The notes below the pieces were generated by a model. The model ran no database searches, was not told where the DNA came from, and was given only the letters and a program-made list of their open reading frames with translations. The position numbers and the translations under genes were made by a program. DNA of 64,000 bases from Yersinia massiliensis CCUG 53443 (lineage in GTDB: Bacteria > Pseudomonadota > Gammaproteobacteria > Enterobacterales > Enterobacteriaceae): assembly GCF_000312485.1 (NCBI RefSeq), contig NZ_HE997645.1, positions 124,001 through 188,000 on the forward strand, given 5' to 3'. This document shows, piece after piece, positions 30,502 to 40,851 of the stretch (the stretch's first letter is position 1; each line of letters begins with the position of its first letter).

Positions 30502-32481
30502 TTACTCATCTTCGAGATACGTATATCCGTACAGGCCCGTTTCAAACTCTTCCATAAACTGAGCTTGAAGCTCGGTGTCCAGATCGGTTTGTTTCACTTG
30601 ATCGCGGAAATGAGCCAACAACTTCTCAGGATTCAATTGAACGTATTCGAGCATATCCGCAACGGTATCGCCTTCATCGGTTTGCTCAACTTCAACCGTG
30701 CCATCAGGGAAGACATAAACATCAACTGCGGCCGTGTCGCCGAACAAATTGTGCATATTGCCCAAAATTTCCTGATACGCGCCGACCATAAAGAAGCCCA
30801 ACAGCGGTGGGTTCTCTGCATCGTAAGGCGGCATTGGCATGGTCGTCGCGACCCCATCACCATCAATATAATGATCGATAGTGCCATCTGAATCGCAAGT
30901 AATATCTAACAACACAGCGCGGCGTTCTGGCGGCTTATCTAACCCTTCCAATGGCAAGACTGGGAACAACTGATCGATGCCCCATGCATCGGGCATGGAT
31001 TGGAACAACGAGAAATTGACATACAGCTTGTCAGCCATACGTTCTTGCAGCTCATCAATGATCGGCCGATGCGCACGGTTGCTCGGATCAAGCTGCTTTT
31101 GGATATCATTGCAAATGCTCAGATACAGCTCTTCCGCCCAAGCACGTTGCGTCAATTCCAGCATACCGTGAGCATATTGGGTATGAACGTCGTGCAAGTC
31201 CATCTGGCTATCGTGGAGCCATTCACGCAACGAGCGGCGGTTTTCTGGCTCTTGCATTTCCAGCCACGTATCCCACAAGCTTTCTAGCGCACGCGGGGCA
31301 TCGGCTGCTGGTGGTTGCGGCTCGTTGAACTCATTGCGTTCCACACCGATAACATTCGATACCAGCACCGTATGGTGAGCCGTCACTGCACGACCCGATT
31401 CCGTGATAACGGTTGGGTGTGGCAGACCATGCTCATTACAGGCATCACCAATCCCCCAGATAACGTTGTTGGCGTATTCATTTAAGCCATAGTTCACTGA
31501 GCAATCGGATTGAGAGCGTGTCCCTTCGTAATCCACACCCAGACCACCACCCACATCGAAGCACTGGATATTGACGCCTAATTTGTGCAGTTCCACATAG
31601 AAACGCGCAGACTCACGCACGCCAGTGGAGATATCGCGGATGTTGGACAACTGAGAGCCTAAATGGAAATGCAATAATTGCAGACTATCCAGACTATTGG
31701 CTTCACGAAGCATATCAACCAGTTGCAGCACTTGGGTCGCTGACAAACCGAACTTAGATTTTTCACCACCGCTGGCTTGCCATTTGCCAGAGCCTTGCGA
31801 TGCCAAGCGAGCACGAACACCTAAACGTGGTACCACATTCAGGCGTTCAGCTTCTTCCAACACCATTTTGATTTCTGACATCTTTTCGATAACCAGATAA
31901 ACCTTATGGCCCAGCTTTTCACCAATTAATGCTAAACGAATATATTCGCGATCTTTGTAGCCATTACAAACGATGACCGAGCGGGTCATGCCTGCATGGG
32001 CCAGCACCGCCATCATTTCAGCTTTAGAACCGGCTTCTAACCCTAACGGCTCACCTGAGCTGACTAAGGACTCAATGACCCGCCGATGCTGGTTGACCTT
32101 AATCGGGTAAACCAGGAAGTAATCACCTTCATAGCCAAAAGATTCACGCGCACGTTTAAATGCAGCATTAATTGAGCGCAGACGGTGCTGTAAAATTTGG
32201 GGGAAACAGAATAACGCAGGCAAACGTTGCCCCTGCTCAAGCTGCATTCCTTTGACCAGTTGTGCCAGATCGACACGTGCTTCACGGACATCTGGATCAG
32301 GGCAAACGCTGATATGACCTAACTCATTGACGTCATAATAGTTGCCACCCCAGTAGGCGACGTTATACGTGCTCAGCATCTTGCTGGCATTACGATCATT
32401 CATGGCAACCTCCTGCATGGAGCGTAAAGAAACAGGTGCGCCCGCAGTTGACGGACGGTCAATCAAGTTATCATCAGACAT
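30502..32481 (-). CDS. speA: Biosynthetic arginine decarboxylase
   Basis: PLP- and magnesium-dependent enzyme converting arginine to agmatine. It has 659 aa (E. coli 658). The PLP-lysine motif is [13 protein letters not shown] near residue 127; the phosphate-binding [11 protein letters not shown] and the second-domain catalytic Cys region LDITCDSDG are conserved. It stands alone: no speB (agmatinase) follows, unlike E. coli. Agmatine is instead likely consumed by AguA and AguB encoded at 40.8-42.9 kb. Confidence 0.97.
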   Translation of the reverse strand: MSDDNLIDRPSTAGAPVSLRSMQEVAMNDRNASKMLSTYNVAYWGGNYYDVNELGHISVCPDPDVREARVDLAQLVKGMQLEQGQRLPALFCFPQILQHRLRSINAAFKRARESFGYEGDYFLVYPIKVNQHRRVIESLVSSGEPLGLEAGSKAEMMAVLAHAGMTRSVIVCNGYKDREYIRLALIGEKLGHKVYLVIEKMSEIKMVLEEAERLNVVPRLGVRARLASQGSGKWQASGGEKSKFGLSATQVLQLVDMLREANSLDSLQLLHFHLGSQLSNIRDISTGVRESARFYVELHKLGVNIQCFDVGGGLGVDYEGTRSQSDCSVNYGLNEYANNVIWGIGDACNEHGLPHPTVITESGRAVTAHHTVLVSNVIGVERNEFNEPQPPAADAPRALESLWDTWLEMQEPENRRSLREWLHDSQMDLHDVHTQYAHGMLELTQRAWAEELYLSICNDIQKQLDPSNRAHRPIIDELQERMADKLYVNFSLFQSMPDAWGIDQLFPVLPLEGLDKPPERRAVLLDITCDSDGTIDHYIDGDGVATTMPMPPYDAENPPLLGFFMVGAYQEILGNMHNLFGDTAAVDVYVFPDGTVEVEQTDEGDTVADMLEYVQLNPEKLLAHFRDQVKQTDLDTELQAQFMEEFETGLYGYTYLEDE

Positions 32482-33481
32482 AATTCGCCTCTATTGCGAT
32501 ACTGACGATAAAGTCAGCCACTATCGCAGCTACAACCAGCCAGGACAACCCGCGTGAATGCCAAAATGGCAGAATAATTCGCTAAAAAGCGCGAACCACA
32601 AGCGGTTTATCACTCAGCTATTCATTACCCAAAGGGTAAAACACGGTTAAATGTAAAATACGTTGGACTGTAAATACGTATTGAGATTTTGTGAATCGGA
32701 TAAGCCGCAAAGTTATTTGGCTGGTCAGATTCAGTGCTTCAGGCGGTGATTAACCTGCCCGAGAATCCTGAGTCGCACCCATGTGGGTGTAACATCGGGT
32801 TGATGGCGTACTAGAAAGGGAGGTTGCAAAAGGGGATTGAACGTCAGAATGACGTAGCTGTTGATGTGCAGCAACCAGTAGACAACGGATCATTAATCCA
32901 ACCACCTCCACGCATGCCGTTCACAATGAACGGACAAGACTTTATTAATAGACAATTTAGGTAACAGTTTGATGACGTCGCTTTTAAATGCTCGCCTGCT
33001 GATTAGCGCCCCTGAGTACTGAGAGCCAAAACTGAAGTGCAAAACACTAAAAACCGAGCAATGAGCGAATGCCATCTTCTGCCATCTTCATCATTGCGTA
33101 TCAAATAAGCTGCGCGCGCAGTTTATACCTATAACGCGAGCAAAATGCAAAATGAAAATAGCCTGCAACTGTATCAAGCGGTAAATAAACCTAAGAACAA
33201 TAGAAACAAGAAATCTCTCAATGAAAAAAGGGCTGGCATTAAGGGCAAAACCTGTCCTAAAATAGACGTCTAGATGTTAATACATCCACAGATTTTAATG
33301 GTTAAAGTACCCGTTACGTTATCAACGTTAACGGTTTCAAATAGATAGACTGCTAAAGGCTTTGCCTAAAGGGGCGTTGTTTAGCGTTAGACTGCAAAAA
33401 GTTTGCATTTGCATGACTTTCTGTTATTTCGCTGACACGTTATGCAGTGACTTCTCACTTGTATTCAAGGTAAAGAAAATA
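32482..33481. promoter_or_regulatory. Long divergent intergenic region speA/metK
   Basis: One kilobase without a supportable gene; ORFs of about 60 codons on either strand resemble nothing known. It contains the speA promoter side, a short perfect palindrome CACCCATGTGGGTG near 32776, and MetJ boxes about 200 bp before metK. E. coli small ORFs of this interval (yqgB, yqgC, yqgD) are not recognisable. Confidence 0.55.
33264..33287. promoter_or_regulatory. MetJ operator (met boxes) upstream of metK
   Basis: Adjacent 8-bp met boxes: AGACGTCT (a perfect consensus, 33264-33271), AGATGTTA (33272-33279) and a weak third ATACATCC. MetJ with S-adenosylmethionine represses metK in enterobacteria by binding such arrays. 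Confidence 0.85.
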
Positions 33482-34636
33482 ATGGCTAAACATTTATTTA
33501 CGTCGGAATCTGTCTCTGAAGGGCACCCGGATAAAATCGCTGATCAGATTTCAGACGCTGTTCTTGACGCAATTCTTGAGCAAGATCCAAAAGCACGTGT
33601 TGCCTGCGAGACCTATGTCAAAACGGGTATGGTATTGGTGGGTGGTGAAGTCACCACTAACGCATGGGTAGATATCGAAGAGATTACTCGTCGTACTGTA
33701 CGCGAAATCGGTTATGTAAATTCTGAGATGGGTTTTGACGCCAACTCGTGCGCGGTATTAAGCGCAATCGGTAAGCAATCACCAGACATCAATCAAGGTG
33801 TTGACCGTGCTGATCCACTGGAACAAGGCGCGGGTGATCAGGGCTTAATGTTTGGTTATGCCACAAACGAAACCAACGTTTTAATGCCAGCACCCATTAC
33901 CTATGCTCACCGTTTGGTTGAGCGCCAAGCTGCGGTTCGTAAAAATGGCACTCTGCCGTGGTTACGCCCCGATGCAAAAAGCCAAGTTACTTTCCAGTAT
34001 GACGAAGGCAAAATCGTCGGTATTGACGCAGTCGTCTTGTCAACTCAGCATTCTGAAGACATCAGCCTGAAAGATTTACAAGAAGCAGTGATGGAAGAGA
34101 TCATCAAGCCGGTTCTACCTGCGGAATGGCTCACTGCCAGCACTAAGTATCACATTAACCCGACAGGCCGTTTCGTTATCGGTGGCCCAATGGGTGACTG
34201 CGGTTTGACTGGTCGTAAAATCATCGTTGATACCTACGGCGGTATGGCGCGCCACGGTGGCGGTGCATTCTCGGGTAAGGATCCATCCAAAGTCGACCGT
34301 TCAGCCGCTTATGCCGCGCGTTATGTTGCAAAAAATATCGTTGCTGCCGGCTTGGCCGATCGTTGCGAAATTCAAGTGTCCTACGCCATCGGTGTGGCAG
34401 AGCCAACATCCATCATGGTGGAAACATTCGGCACTGGGAAAGTTTCAGAGGATCAACTGATTACGCTGGTGCGCGAGTTCTTTGAACTGCGCCCTTATGG
34501 CCTGATTCAGATGTTAGATCTGCTGCATCCGATCTATCAAGCCACCGCAGCTTATGGTCACTTTGGTCGTGAAGAGTTCCCTTGGGAAAAAACCGACAAA
34601 GCCGCAATACTGCGCGATGCTGCTGGCCTAAAATAA
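33482..34636 (+). CDS. metK: S-adenosylmethionine synthase
   Basis: Makes S-adenosylmethionine from methionine and ATP. It has 384 aa from [22 protein letters not shown]; the open frame extends 40 codons upstream but only this ATG has an AAGG-type ribosome-binding site and matches the family. Signatures are [12 protein letters not shown] near residue 117 and [19 protein letters not shown]. Controlled by the MetJ boxes upstream and ended by a strong terminator. Confidence 0.98.
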   Translation: MAKHLFTSESVSEGHPDKIADQISDAVLDAILEQDPKARVACETYVKTGMVLVGGEVTTNAWVDIEEITRRTVREIGYVNSEMGFDANSCAVLSAIGKQSPDINQGVDRADPLEQGAGDQGLMFGYATNETNVLMPAPITYAHRLVERQAAVRKNGTLPWLRPDAKSQVTFQYDEGKIVGIDAVVLSTQHSEDISLKDLQEAVMEEIIKPVLPAEWLTASTKYHINPTGRFVIGGPMGDCGLTGRKIIVDTYGGMARHGGGAFSGKDPSKVDRSAAYAARYVAKNIVAAGLADRCEIQVSYAIGVAEPTSIMVETFGTGKVSEDQLITLVREFFELRPYGLIQMLDLLHPIYQATAAYGHFGREEFPWEKTDKAAILRDAAGLK

Positions 34637-34664
34637 GTTTTAGTCCGCACATTTGAATGACATT

Positions 34665-34687
34665 AACCCCGCGCTGCGGGGTTTTTT
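34665..34687 (+). terminator. Rho-independent terminator of metK
   Basis: CCCCGC and GCGGGG pair around GCT and are followed by six T. Confidence 0.92.
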
Positions 34688-34698
34688 ATGCATGAAAA

Positions 34699-35118
34699 TT
34701 AGCGCTGACGATAGCTTTCAATCAAGCTAAAAATGGCCATTCCAGCCAGCATTGCGGCCATGAAGAGTATGCCTTTGAATGTCCCTGCCCCCACTAATAC
34801 CAGCGCTGGCCCAGGGCAAATACCCGCTAAACCCCAGCCAATACCGAATAACACGCTACCGCCAATTAAGCGTTTATCGATACGGGTCGATGTGGGCAAA
34901 TGTAATGGTTGTCCAAGCAAACTGGTTTGACGCTTTTTCCCCCAAACAAAGCCAAACGTAGCAATCACCACCGCTGATACCATCACCAGTGCCAGCGAAG
35001 GATCCCACTGACCGCCAATATCAAGAAAACTGAGTACTTTTGCTGGGTTAGCCATACCCGCGATAATTAAGCCTACCCCAAAAAGTAGCCCTGCCAGGAA
35101 TGCAAAAAACAAATTCAT
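34699..35118 (-). CDS. YeeE/YedE family half-transporter, C-terminal type
   Basis: 139-aa membrane protein with about four helices of the YeeE/YedE (DUF395/DUF6691) sulfur-transport family. The conserved loops are LIIAGMANPAKVLSFLD and GWGLAGICPGPALVLVGAG with its Cys. Together with the preceding gene it forms a two-subunit version (PmpA/PmpB-like) of a channel that is a single chain in YeeE. Probably imports a reduced sulfur compound. Last gene of an arsR-linked operon. Confidence 0.85.
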   Translation of the reverse strand: MNLFFAFLAGLLFGVGLIIAGMANPAKVLSFLDIGGQWDPSLALVMVSAVVIATFGFVWGKKRQTSLLGQPLHLPTSTRIDKRLIGGSVLFGIGWGLAGICPGPALVLVGAGTFKGILFMAAMLAGMAIFSLIESYRQR

Positions 35119-35143
35119 GTCCCTTCCTCAATCTGCTTATTTG

Positions 35144-35575
35144 CTAAGCGAAAAGATGCCGAACAAGCCATACAGTGATAAAACCAGCAAACATAAAACT
35201 GAGTGTCGCCACCAATGAACGCAGCGAGAAACGCGCTAACCCGCAGACACCATGACCACTGGTACACCCCGCGCCATAGCGCGTCCCGATCCCCACCAGT
35301 AAGCCAGCCAACACCAATATGGGTAAATCAGCTTCAATCTCAATCGGAGGTAATTCAGTGAATAACGAGTAAACCAAGGGAGAGGCCATTAGGCCGAGAA
35401 TAAACACCACTCGCCAAGCAACGTCCCCTGCTTTAGGTTGCAGCAAACCACCCAGAATGCCGCTGATGCCCGCAATTCGGCCATTCCATAACAATAGAAC
35501 GGTCACTGCTATCCCTAATAACGCCCCTCCCATCAGTGCGCTATAGGGGGTAAAATTAGCCCAATCGACGTTCAT
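35144..35575 (-). CDS. YeeE/YedE family half-transporter, N-terminal type
   Basis: 143-aa membrane protein of the same family. It contains GGALLGIAVTVLL and the Cys-bearing loop GTRYGAGCTSGHGVCGLARFS, where Cys side chains line the sulfur path in the homologue YeeE. The start at MNVDWANF has GGAGGGCG before it and overlaps the arsR stop by 4 nt (ATGA), showing coupling. The next gene starts 25 bp after its stop. Confidence 0.87.
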   Translation of the reverse strand: MNVDWANFTPYSALMGGALLGIAVTVLLLWNGRIAGISGILGGLLQPKAGDVAWRVVFILGLMASPLVYSLFTELPPIEIEADLPILVLAGLLVGIGTRYGAGCTSGHGVCGLARFSLRSLVATLSFMFAGFITVWLVRHLFA

Positions 35576-35901
35576 ACGCCCTCCTTCTCCTGCGGGCAAT
35601 AAAGCTGATAAAGCACCTCAAGCAACGCCAATACCTTGCTATCGGCAATCGAGTAAAATATTCGCTTACCATCACGGCGTGTATTGACCACCCCATCACT
35701 GCGCAGTACGCCCAGTTGTTGCGATAACGTCGGTTGGCGGATCCCCAGCGCCGCTTCCAATTCACCCACTGCCCTCTCTCCTTGGCTCAGTTGGCACAAC
35801 AGAAGCAATCGATCTTCATTCGCCAAAATGCGCAATGCATCGCAAGCTTGGGATGCCGCCTGCCTCATCAAATCCATGCTGATCGTTTTATCGCCGTCCA
35901 T
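35572..35901 (-). CDS. ArsR-family regulator, persulfide-sensor type (BigR/SqrR/YgaV-like)
   Basis: 109-aa winged-helix repressor. The HTH is around residues 45-68 (AALGIRQPTLSQQLGVL). Two Cys, Cys36 in LLLLCQLS and Cys102 in QLYCPQ, sit where BigR, SqrR and E. coli YgaV have the pair that forms a tetrasulfide or disulfide with reactive sulfur. The arsenic-type CxC is absent. The ATG at 35901 is chosen because AGGAGT lies just upstream; a GTG 6 nt earlier overlaps it. Likely controls its own operon of two sulfur half-transporters. Confidence 0.85.
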   Translation of the reverse strand: MDGDKTISMDLMRQAASQACDALRILANEDRLLLLCQLSQGERAVGELEAALGIRQPTLSQQLGVLRSDGVVNTRRDGKRIFYSIADSKVLALLEVLYQLYCPQEKEGV

Positions 35902-35924
35902 ATGCACTCCTAATGCACCATTTC

Positions 35925-35962
35925 GATATATGTTTTTATATTATATATTTTTGTATATTGAT
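35925..35962. promoter_or_regulatory. AT-rich operator/promoter of the ArsR operon
   Basis: Two similar AT blocks, ATATATGTTTTTATAT and ATATATTTTTGTATAT, lie about 25-60 bp upstream of the arsR ATG. BigR-type repressors bind AT-rich palindromes of this sort, overlapping the -10 region. A TTGATCCATT direct repeat (35958 and 35974) adjoins it. Confidence 0.5.
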
Positions 35963-36043
35963 CCATTGAATAATTGATCCATTAAAAAATAGTGCTCCTG
36001 ACTGGCTTGCATCTGGTTATCGACCGTTTTATTCTTCCGCAAT

Positions 36044-36556
36044 ATGAGCACTCGAAGAATCCCCATCGCGTTACAACAAGCCGTCATGCGCTGTTTACGC
36101 CACAAATTGCAACTGGCGAATCAGCATCTTGGCACCGCTTATCCAGAGCCAAAAATAAACTATTACCAGCGTGGTACTAGCGCGGGTAGCGCCTATCTGC
36201 AAGCCTTCGAAATTCGCCTTAATCCAATCTTATTGCTGGAAAATCAACACACTTTTATCGATGAAGTCGTACCGCATGAACTGGCACATCTGTTGGTTTA
36301 TCGTCAGTTTGGTCGCGTCTCTCCCCATGGCAAAGAGTGGCGCTGGATGATGGAGCATGTCCTGCAAGTTCCTGCCAGCCGAACTCATCAATTTGAAGTG
36401 ACGTCAGTGCGCAGTAAGACGTTCAATTATCAATGTAAATGCCAACAACACGCCCTAACCATTCGCCGGCACAATAAAGTGCAGCGCGGTGAGAGCGAGT
36501 ATCGCTGCCGTCAATGCGGAGAAAAGCTACAGTTTATTGCAGTGAAAAGCTGTTAG
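36044..36556 (+). CDS. sprT: SprT family zinc protein
   Basis: 170-aa SprT-like protein (E. coli 165), related to the Spartan protease domain. The zinc motif HELAH is at 78-82. A C-terminal zinc ribbon has Cys pairs in CKCQQH and CRQCG. Its physiological role in bacteria is not well defined. It lies between the sulfur operon and endA as in E. coli. Confidence 0.92.
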   Translation: MSTRRIPIALQQAVMRCLRHKLQLANQHLGTAYPEPKINYYQRGTSAGSAYLQAFEIRLNPILLLENQHTFIDEVVPHELAHLLVYRQFGRVSPHGKEWRWMMEHVLQVPASRTHQFEVTSVRSKTFNYQCKCQQHALTIRRHNKVQRGESEYRCRQCGEKLQFIAVKSC

Positions 36557-36653
36557 GAATTCGCGTTACTTGTTATAAAACAGCGTGTTAACTTGCCATC
36601 CATAAACATTTTCTATAACCTGCCTGCTTTTCATTATCAGGCTGTTTTGAGAT

Positions 36654-37361
36654 ATGTTACGCAAAATTCTGTTTCTACTGGTTATCTCCTCCCCTTTGCT
36701 TCCACTCACGGGTTACAGCCAAAGCATTAATAATTTTTCTCAGGCAAAAACAGTGGCGGCTAAAATCCACCAAGATGCGCCGGGCAGTTTTTATTGCGGC
36801 TGCAAAATTGACTGGCAAGGTAAAAAAGGGGTGCCTGACCTCAAAAGCTGCGGCTATCAAGCCAGAAAAAACGTCCAACGTGCTACACGAATTGAATGGG
36901 AGCATGTGGTTCCTGCATGGCAATTTGGCCACCAGCGCCAATGCTGGCAGCAAGGTGGCCGTAAGAATTGCACGAAAGATCCGGTTTACCGCCAAATCGA
37001 GACCGATTTACACAATCTTCAACCCGCGATAGGCGAGGTGAATGGCGATCGTAATAATTTCATGTATTCACAATGGAATGGTGGCAACGGCCAATACGGC
37101 CAATGTGAGATGAAAGTTGATTTTAAAAATAAGATTGCAGAGCCTCCTGCCCGTGCACGCGGTGCAATCGCACGTACCTATTTTTATATGCGCGATCAGT
37201 ACCAACTGCGTCTTTCCAGCCAACAAAGCAAGCTGTTTGATGTCTGGAATCGTCAGTATCCGGTCACAAGTTGGGAATGTCTGCGTGATGAGCGTGTCGC
37301 GAAAACTCAGGGGAACCATAATCCTTATGTACAACAGGCTTGCCAGCAACGAAAAAGCTAA
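36654..37361 (+). CDS. endA: Periplasmic endonuclease I
   Basis: Non-specific DNase of the periplasm, 235 aa, same as E. coli. An N-terminal signal peptide (residues 1-22, ending GYSQS) is followed by the His-Me finger core [14 protein letters not shown], the Asn-containing [18 protein letters not shown], and several Cys for disulfides. Monocistronic. Confidence 0.95.
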   Translation: MLRKILFLLVISSPLLPLTGYSQSINNFSQAKTVAAKIHQDAPGSFYCGCKIDWQGKKGVPDLKSCGYQARKNVQRATRIEWEHVVPAWQFGHQRQCWQQGGRKNCTKDPVYRQIETDLHNLQPAIGEVNGDRNNFMYSQWNGGNGQYGQCEMKVDFKNKIAEPPARARGAIARTYFYMRDQYQLRLSSQQSKLFDVWNRQYPVTSWECLRDERVAKTQGNHNPYVQQACQQRKS

Positions 37362-37541
37362 CGAGGGTATATTGGTCAATCAATCCAAATCGTTCTATCC
37401 TCCTGATAAATAGGATTGCGGCAGGAGAGAATTTTCGATTGGATGAGGCTTCCCTGTCTCTGTTATCCTTAGTCACTTATTAATTTCGTGCGGCTCAATC
37501 TGCCACACGGTTTGTTTTCGTTTCAGGACTTAGGGCAACCC

Positions 37542-38273
37542 ATGCGTATACCCCGCATTTATCATCCGCAACCTTTGCAGGCGAATACCGAACTTGCGCT
37601 AAGTGATGAAGCCGCCAATCACGTGGGCCGAGTGCTTCGGATGGGTGAAGGGCAAAACCTGCAATTATTCGATGGCAGCAATCAAGTGTTCTTCGCAGAA
37701 ATCATCCGAGTGGACAAAAAAAACGTGGTTGTCCGTCTCGCTGAAGGGCAGTTGGAAAGTCGAGAGTCCCCGCTGAATTTACATCTCGGTCAGGTCATTT
37801 CTCGTGGCGAAAAAATGGAGTTCACGGTACAGAAATCCATTGAGCTAGGTGTCAACGTGATTACGCCACTGTTCTCTGAGCGCTGCGGCGTTAAGCTGGA
37901 GGGTGAGCGTTTGGCGAAAAAAATCCAGCAGTGGCAAAAAATTGCCATCGCCGCCTGCGAACAATGTGGCCGTAATACCCTGCCAGAAATTCGCAATGCC
38001 ATGTCGTTATCCGACTGGTGTGCCGAGCAAGATGACAGCCTAAAGCTGAATTTGCATCCTCGCGCCAGCAACAGTATTAATACCCTCCCCTCGTCACTCA
38101 ACAAAGTGCGTTTGTTGATTGGCCCGGAAGGCGGCCTCTCTGGCGATGAAATTGCCATGACCTCGCGCCTCGGATTTACTGATATCCTGCTAGGGCCGCG
38201 AGTTCTGCGTACCGAAACTACTGCCCTTACCGCAATTACCGCTTTGCAAGTGCGATTTGGCGATCTGGGATAA
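37542..38273 (+). CDS. rsmE: 16S rRNA m3U1498 methyltransferase
   Basis: SPOUT-class methyltransferase acting on U1498 of 16S rRNA. It has 243 aa from [12 protein letters not shown]; the open frame runs 18 codons further upstream without a family match. The knot motif is [14 protein letters not shown], with [20 protein letters not shown] at the C terminus. It precedes gshB by 23 bp and is likely cotranscribed. Confidence 0.95.
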   Translation: MRIPRIYHPQPLQANTELALSDEAANHVGRVLRMGEGQNLQLFDGSNQVFFAEIIRVDKKNVVVRLAEGQLESRESPLNLHLGQVISRGEKMEFTVQKSIELGVNVITPLFSERCGVKLEGERLAKKIQQWQKIAIAACEQCGRNTLPEIRNAMSLSDWCAEQDDSLKLNLHPRASNSINTLPSSLNKVRLLIGPEGGLSGDEIAMTSRLGFTDILLGPRVLRTETTALTAITALQVRFGDLG

Positions 38274-38296
38274 TTCGTTCCCATTAGGAGAGAATA

Positions 38297-39250
38297 ATGA
38301 TCAAGCTCGGCATCGTAATGGACCCTATCTCGTCCATCAATATCAAGAAAGACTCCAGCTTCGCCATGCTGTTGGAAGCACAGCGCCGTGGCTGGGAATT
38401 GCATTACATGGAAATGGGCGATCTTTATCTACGGGGTGGCGATGGCCGTGCACGTACCCGCCTACTCAGTGTGAAGCAAGATAAAGATGACTGGTTCAGC
38501 TTTGGCGCAGAGCAAGATCTGCCTTTGCATGATCTTGATGTCATTCTGATGCGCAAAGATCCTCCGTTTGATACTGAGTTTATTTATGCCACCTATATTC
38601 TGGAACGTGCGGAAGATAAAGGCACCTTAGTGGTGAATAAGCCGCAGAGCCTGCGCGACTGTAACGAGAAGTTGTTTACCGCTTGGTTCCCTGAGTTGAC
38701 GCCCGATACACTGGTCAGCCGCAGCAAAGATCATATCCGTCAATTCCATCAGGAACACGGTGATATCATTTTGAAGCCTCTTGATGGCATGGGTGGGACC
38801 TCCATTTTCCGTGTTAAGCAGGATGATCCTAACTTGTCCGTTATCATTGAGACGCTGACCGAGTTGGGTAGCCGTTTCTGTATGGCGCAGAACTTCCTGC
38901 CAGCCATTAAAGAGGGTGATAAGCGTGTTTTAGTGGTTGATGGCGAGCCAGTACCCTATTGCTTGGCGCGTATCCCTGCTCAGGGTGAAACCCGAGGGAA
39001 TCTGGCTGCGGGTGGCCGTGGTGAAGCGCGTCCATTGAGTGAAAGCGATTGGAAGATTGCCCGTGCCGTGGCGCCGGTATTGAAGCAGAAAGGCTTAATT
39101 TTTGTCGGATTGGATATTATCGGCGATCGCCTGACTGAAATTAACGTCACCAGCCCAACCTGTATACGTGAAATTGAAGCGGCTTTCCCAGACGTTTCGA
39201 TTACCGGCATGCTGATGGATGCCATTGAAGTCCGTTTGGCCAATAAGTAG
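38297..39250 (+). CDS. gshB: Glutathione synthetase
   Basis: ATP-grasp ligase joining glycine to gamma-glutamylcysteine. It has 317 aa, starting MIKLGIVMDPISSINIKKD, preceded by AGGAGAG. ATP-grasp segments ILKPLDGMGGTSIFR, NLAAGGRGEARPL and EINVTSPT are intact. It follows rsmE; tandem ERIC repeats lie downstream. Confidence 0.97.
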   Translation: MIKLGIVMDPISSINIKKDSSFAMLLEAQRRGWELHYMEMGDLYLRGGDGRARTRLLSVKQDKDDWFSFGAEQDLPLHDLDVILMRKDPPFDTEFIYATYILERAEDKGTLVVNKPQSLRDCNEKLFTAWFPELTPDTLVSRSKDHIRQFHQEHGDIILKPLDGMGGTSIFRVKQDDPNLSVIIETLTELGSRFCMAQNFLPAIKEGDKRVLVVDGEPVPYCLARIPAQGETRGNLAAGGRGEARPLSESDWKIARAVAPVLKQKGLIFVGLDIIGDRLTEINVTSPTCIREIEAAFPDVSITGMLMDAIEVRLANK

Positions 39251-39317
39251 CCTCAACGCCCTCCCCTAAAAACTTGGAGCCGCCGCTAACAACCCTGCGG
39301 TTCCAAGTATTCCAGAC

Positions 39318-39600
39318 GCACGAGTGCAGCTAACACCGCTGCCGCTTCAAGTATCCAATACTCTCCCAAAGTACTTGGAGTGACAGCAAGGCAGCCAGCG
39401 AGAAAATCCCGATGAGCTGACTCAGGTCAGTGATTCGGGTGCACGAGCGCAGCTAACACCGCTGCCGCTTCAAGTATCCATACTCCCCCAAAGTACTTGG
39501 AGTGACAGCAAGGCAGCCAGCGAGAAAATCCCGATGAGCTGACTCAGGTCAGTGATTCGGGTGCACGAGCGCAGCTAACACCGCTGCCGCTTCAAGTACG
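39318..39600. repeat. Tandem ERIC array, locus 1 (gshB-yqgE)
   Basis: A partial element (3' part, about 39318-39353) is followed by two near-identical full units starting at 39371 and 39493 (period 122 bp). Each carries AATCCCGATGAGCTGACTC and GTGATTCGGGTG, matching the inverted core of the ERIC consensus, and ends CGCTGCCGCTTCAAGTA. ERICs are transcribed, hairpin-forming miniature elements that can change stability of flanking mRNA. Confidence 0.85.
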
Positions 39601-39684
39601 AAGGGGGAGGGTGACATTATCTGCATTTATCCGCATACTGACCTAAACTCATCCTTCAACTCAGCGAACCCACGACATAACCTA

Positions 39685-40248
39685 ATGAATTTACAGCATC
39701 ATTTTCTTATCGCTATGCCTTCACTGCAGGACCCGCAATTTATGCGCTCAGTTATTTATATCTGCGAGCATAACGATGAGGGGGCAATGGGTTTGGTGAT
39801 TAATCGGCCGATGGAACAATTTACCGTCGAAATTGTACTGGAAAAATTGAAAATCACCCCTTCCCCACGAGATCCTGCAATACGCTTGGATAAACCGGTA
39901 TTGGCCGGTGGGCCGCTGGCAGAAGATCGTGGGTTTATCCTGCATTCGCCACGTGGGGGCTTCAGCTCCAGTATTTCTATCTCATCCGATACGATGATAA
40001 CCACGTCTAAAGACGTGCTAGAAACGTTCGGTACTGCTGAACAGCCTAAAAATCTCTTGGTGGCGCTCGGCTATGCTGGTTGGCAGCAAGGACAGTTAGA
40101 GCAAGAGTTACTCGATAATGCTTGGCTGACGATTGAAGCTGATACTGACATTCTGTTTCACACCCCGATAGCTGAGCGTTGGCAAGCCGCCGCCAATAAA
40201 TTGGGCATCAATATCTTCAATATTGCGCCACAAGCAGGGCACGCTTAA
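39685..40248 (+). CDS. yqgE: UPF0301 family protein YqgE
   Basis: 187-aa protein of the AlgH/UPF0301 family, starting [19 protein letters not shown]. Conserved blocks are [24 protein letters not shown] and [15 protein letters not shown]. Its biochemical role is unsettled. The stop and the yqgF start overlap by 1 nt (TAATG), so the two are coupled. Confidence 0.93.
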   Translation: MNLQHHFLIAMPSLQDPQFMRSVIYICEHNDEGAMGLVINRPMEQFTVEIVLEKLKITPSPRDPAIRLDKPVLAGGPLAEDRGFILHSPRGGFSSSISISSDTMITTSKDVLETFGTAEQPKNLLVALGYAGWQQGQLEQELLDNAWLTIEADTDILFHTPIAERWQAAANKLGINIFNIAPQAGHA

Positions 40249-40670
40249 TGGCTAATCGCACTATTATTGCCTTTGATTTCGGCACCAAAAGTATCGGTGT
40301 GGCTATTGGTCAAGAGGTCACAGGGACAGCCAGAGCATTGACTTCGTTTAAAGCTCAAGATGGCACCCCAGACTGGCAGAAGGTCGAAAAACTGCTCAAA
40401 GAGTGGCAACCTGATTTGGTCGTCGTCGGCTTACCGCTGAATATGGATGGCACCGAACAACCACTCACCGCCCGTGCGCGTCGGTTTGCTAATCGCCTGC
40501 ATGGCCGCTTTGGTGTACAAATAGCCTTACAGGATGAACGACTCAGCACCGTCGAGGCTCGCGCCAATTTGTTTGATAGTGGCGGCTACCGTGCATTAGA
40601 TAAAGGCAGTGTTGACGCCGCTTCTGCGGTTATTATTTTGGAAAGTTGGTTTGATGAGCAAGCGGGCTAA
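40248..40670 (+). CDS. yqgF: RuvX/YqgF, RNase H-fold resolvase family, 16S rRNA processing
   Basis: 140-aa RNase H-like nuclease implicated in pre-16S rRNA 5' processing and anti-termination. The acidic catalytic residues lie in [14 protein letters not shown], the Glu in DERLSTVEA and the C-terminal [14 protein letters not shown]. Coupled to yqgE. Confidence 0.94.
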   Translation: MANRTIIAFDFGTKSIGVAIGQEVTGTARALTSFKAQDGTPDWQKVEKLLKEWQPDLVVVGLPLNMDGTEQPLTARARRFANRLHGRFGVQIALQDERLSTVEARANLFDSGGYRALDKGSVDAASAVIILESWFDEQAG

Positions 40671-40851
40671 GTAGGCTATTTTTATCTGCCCGCAGTTGCT
40701 CTCGGCTTAGCGTTGCCACAGACTGAACAGGCCATTCACGTCGATCATGGCACCCACGTCCACGGAATTGTATACTCTCGTTATGCCAATCGGCGGCTCA
40801 AAATATTGCACACCCTACACGGGTGTTTTTTACATTTATTGAGGTTTTCTC

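Noticed and set aside
32893..33075. 60-codon minus-strand ORF in the speA-metK gap
   Set aside because: No ribosome-binding site or recognisable feature, and not similar to the E. coli small ORFs of that region.
37790..38404. 204-codon minus-strand ORF
   Set aside because: Antisense to rsmE and the gshB start; no recognisable domain.
39318..39600. Regular repeats resembling a CRISPR array
   Set aside because: The period is about 120 bp and the whole unit is repeated, with no unique spacers; the core matches ERIC.
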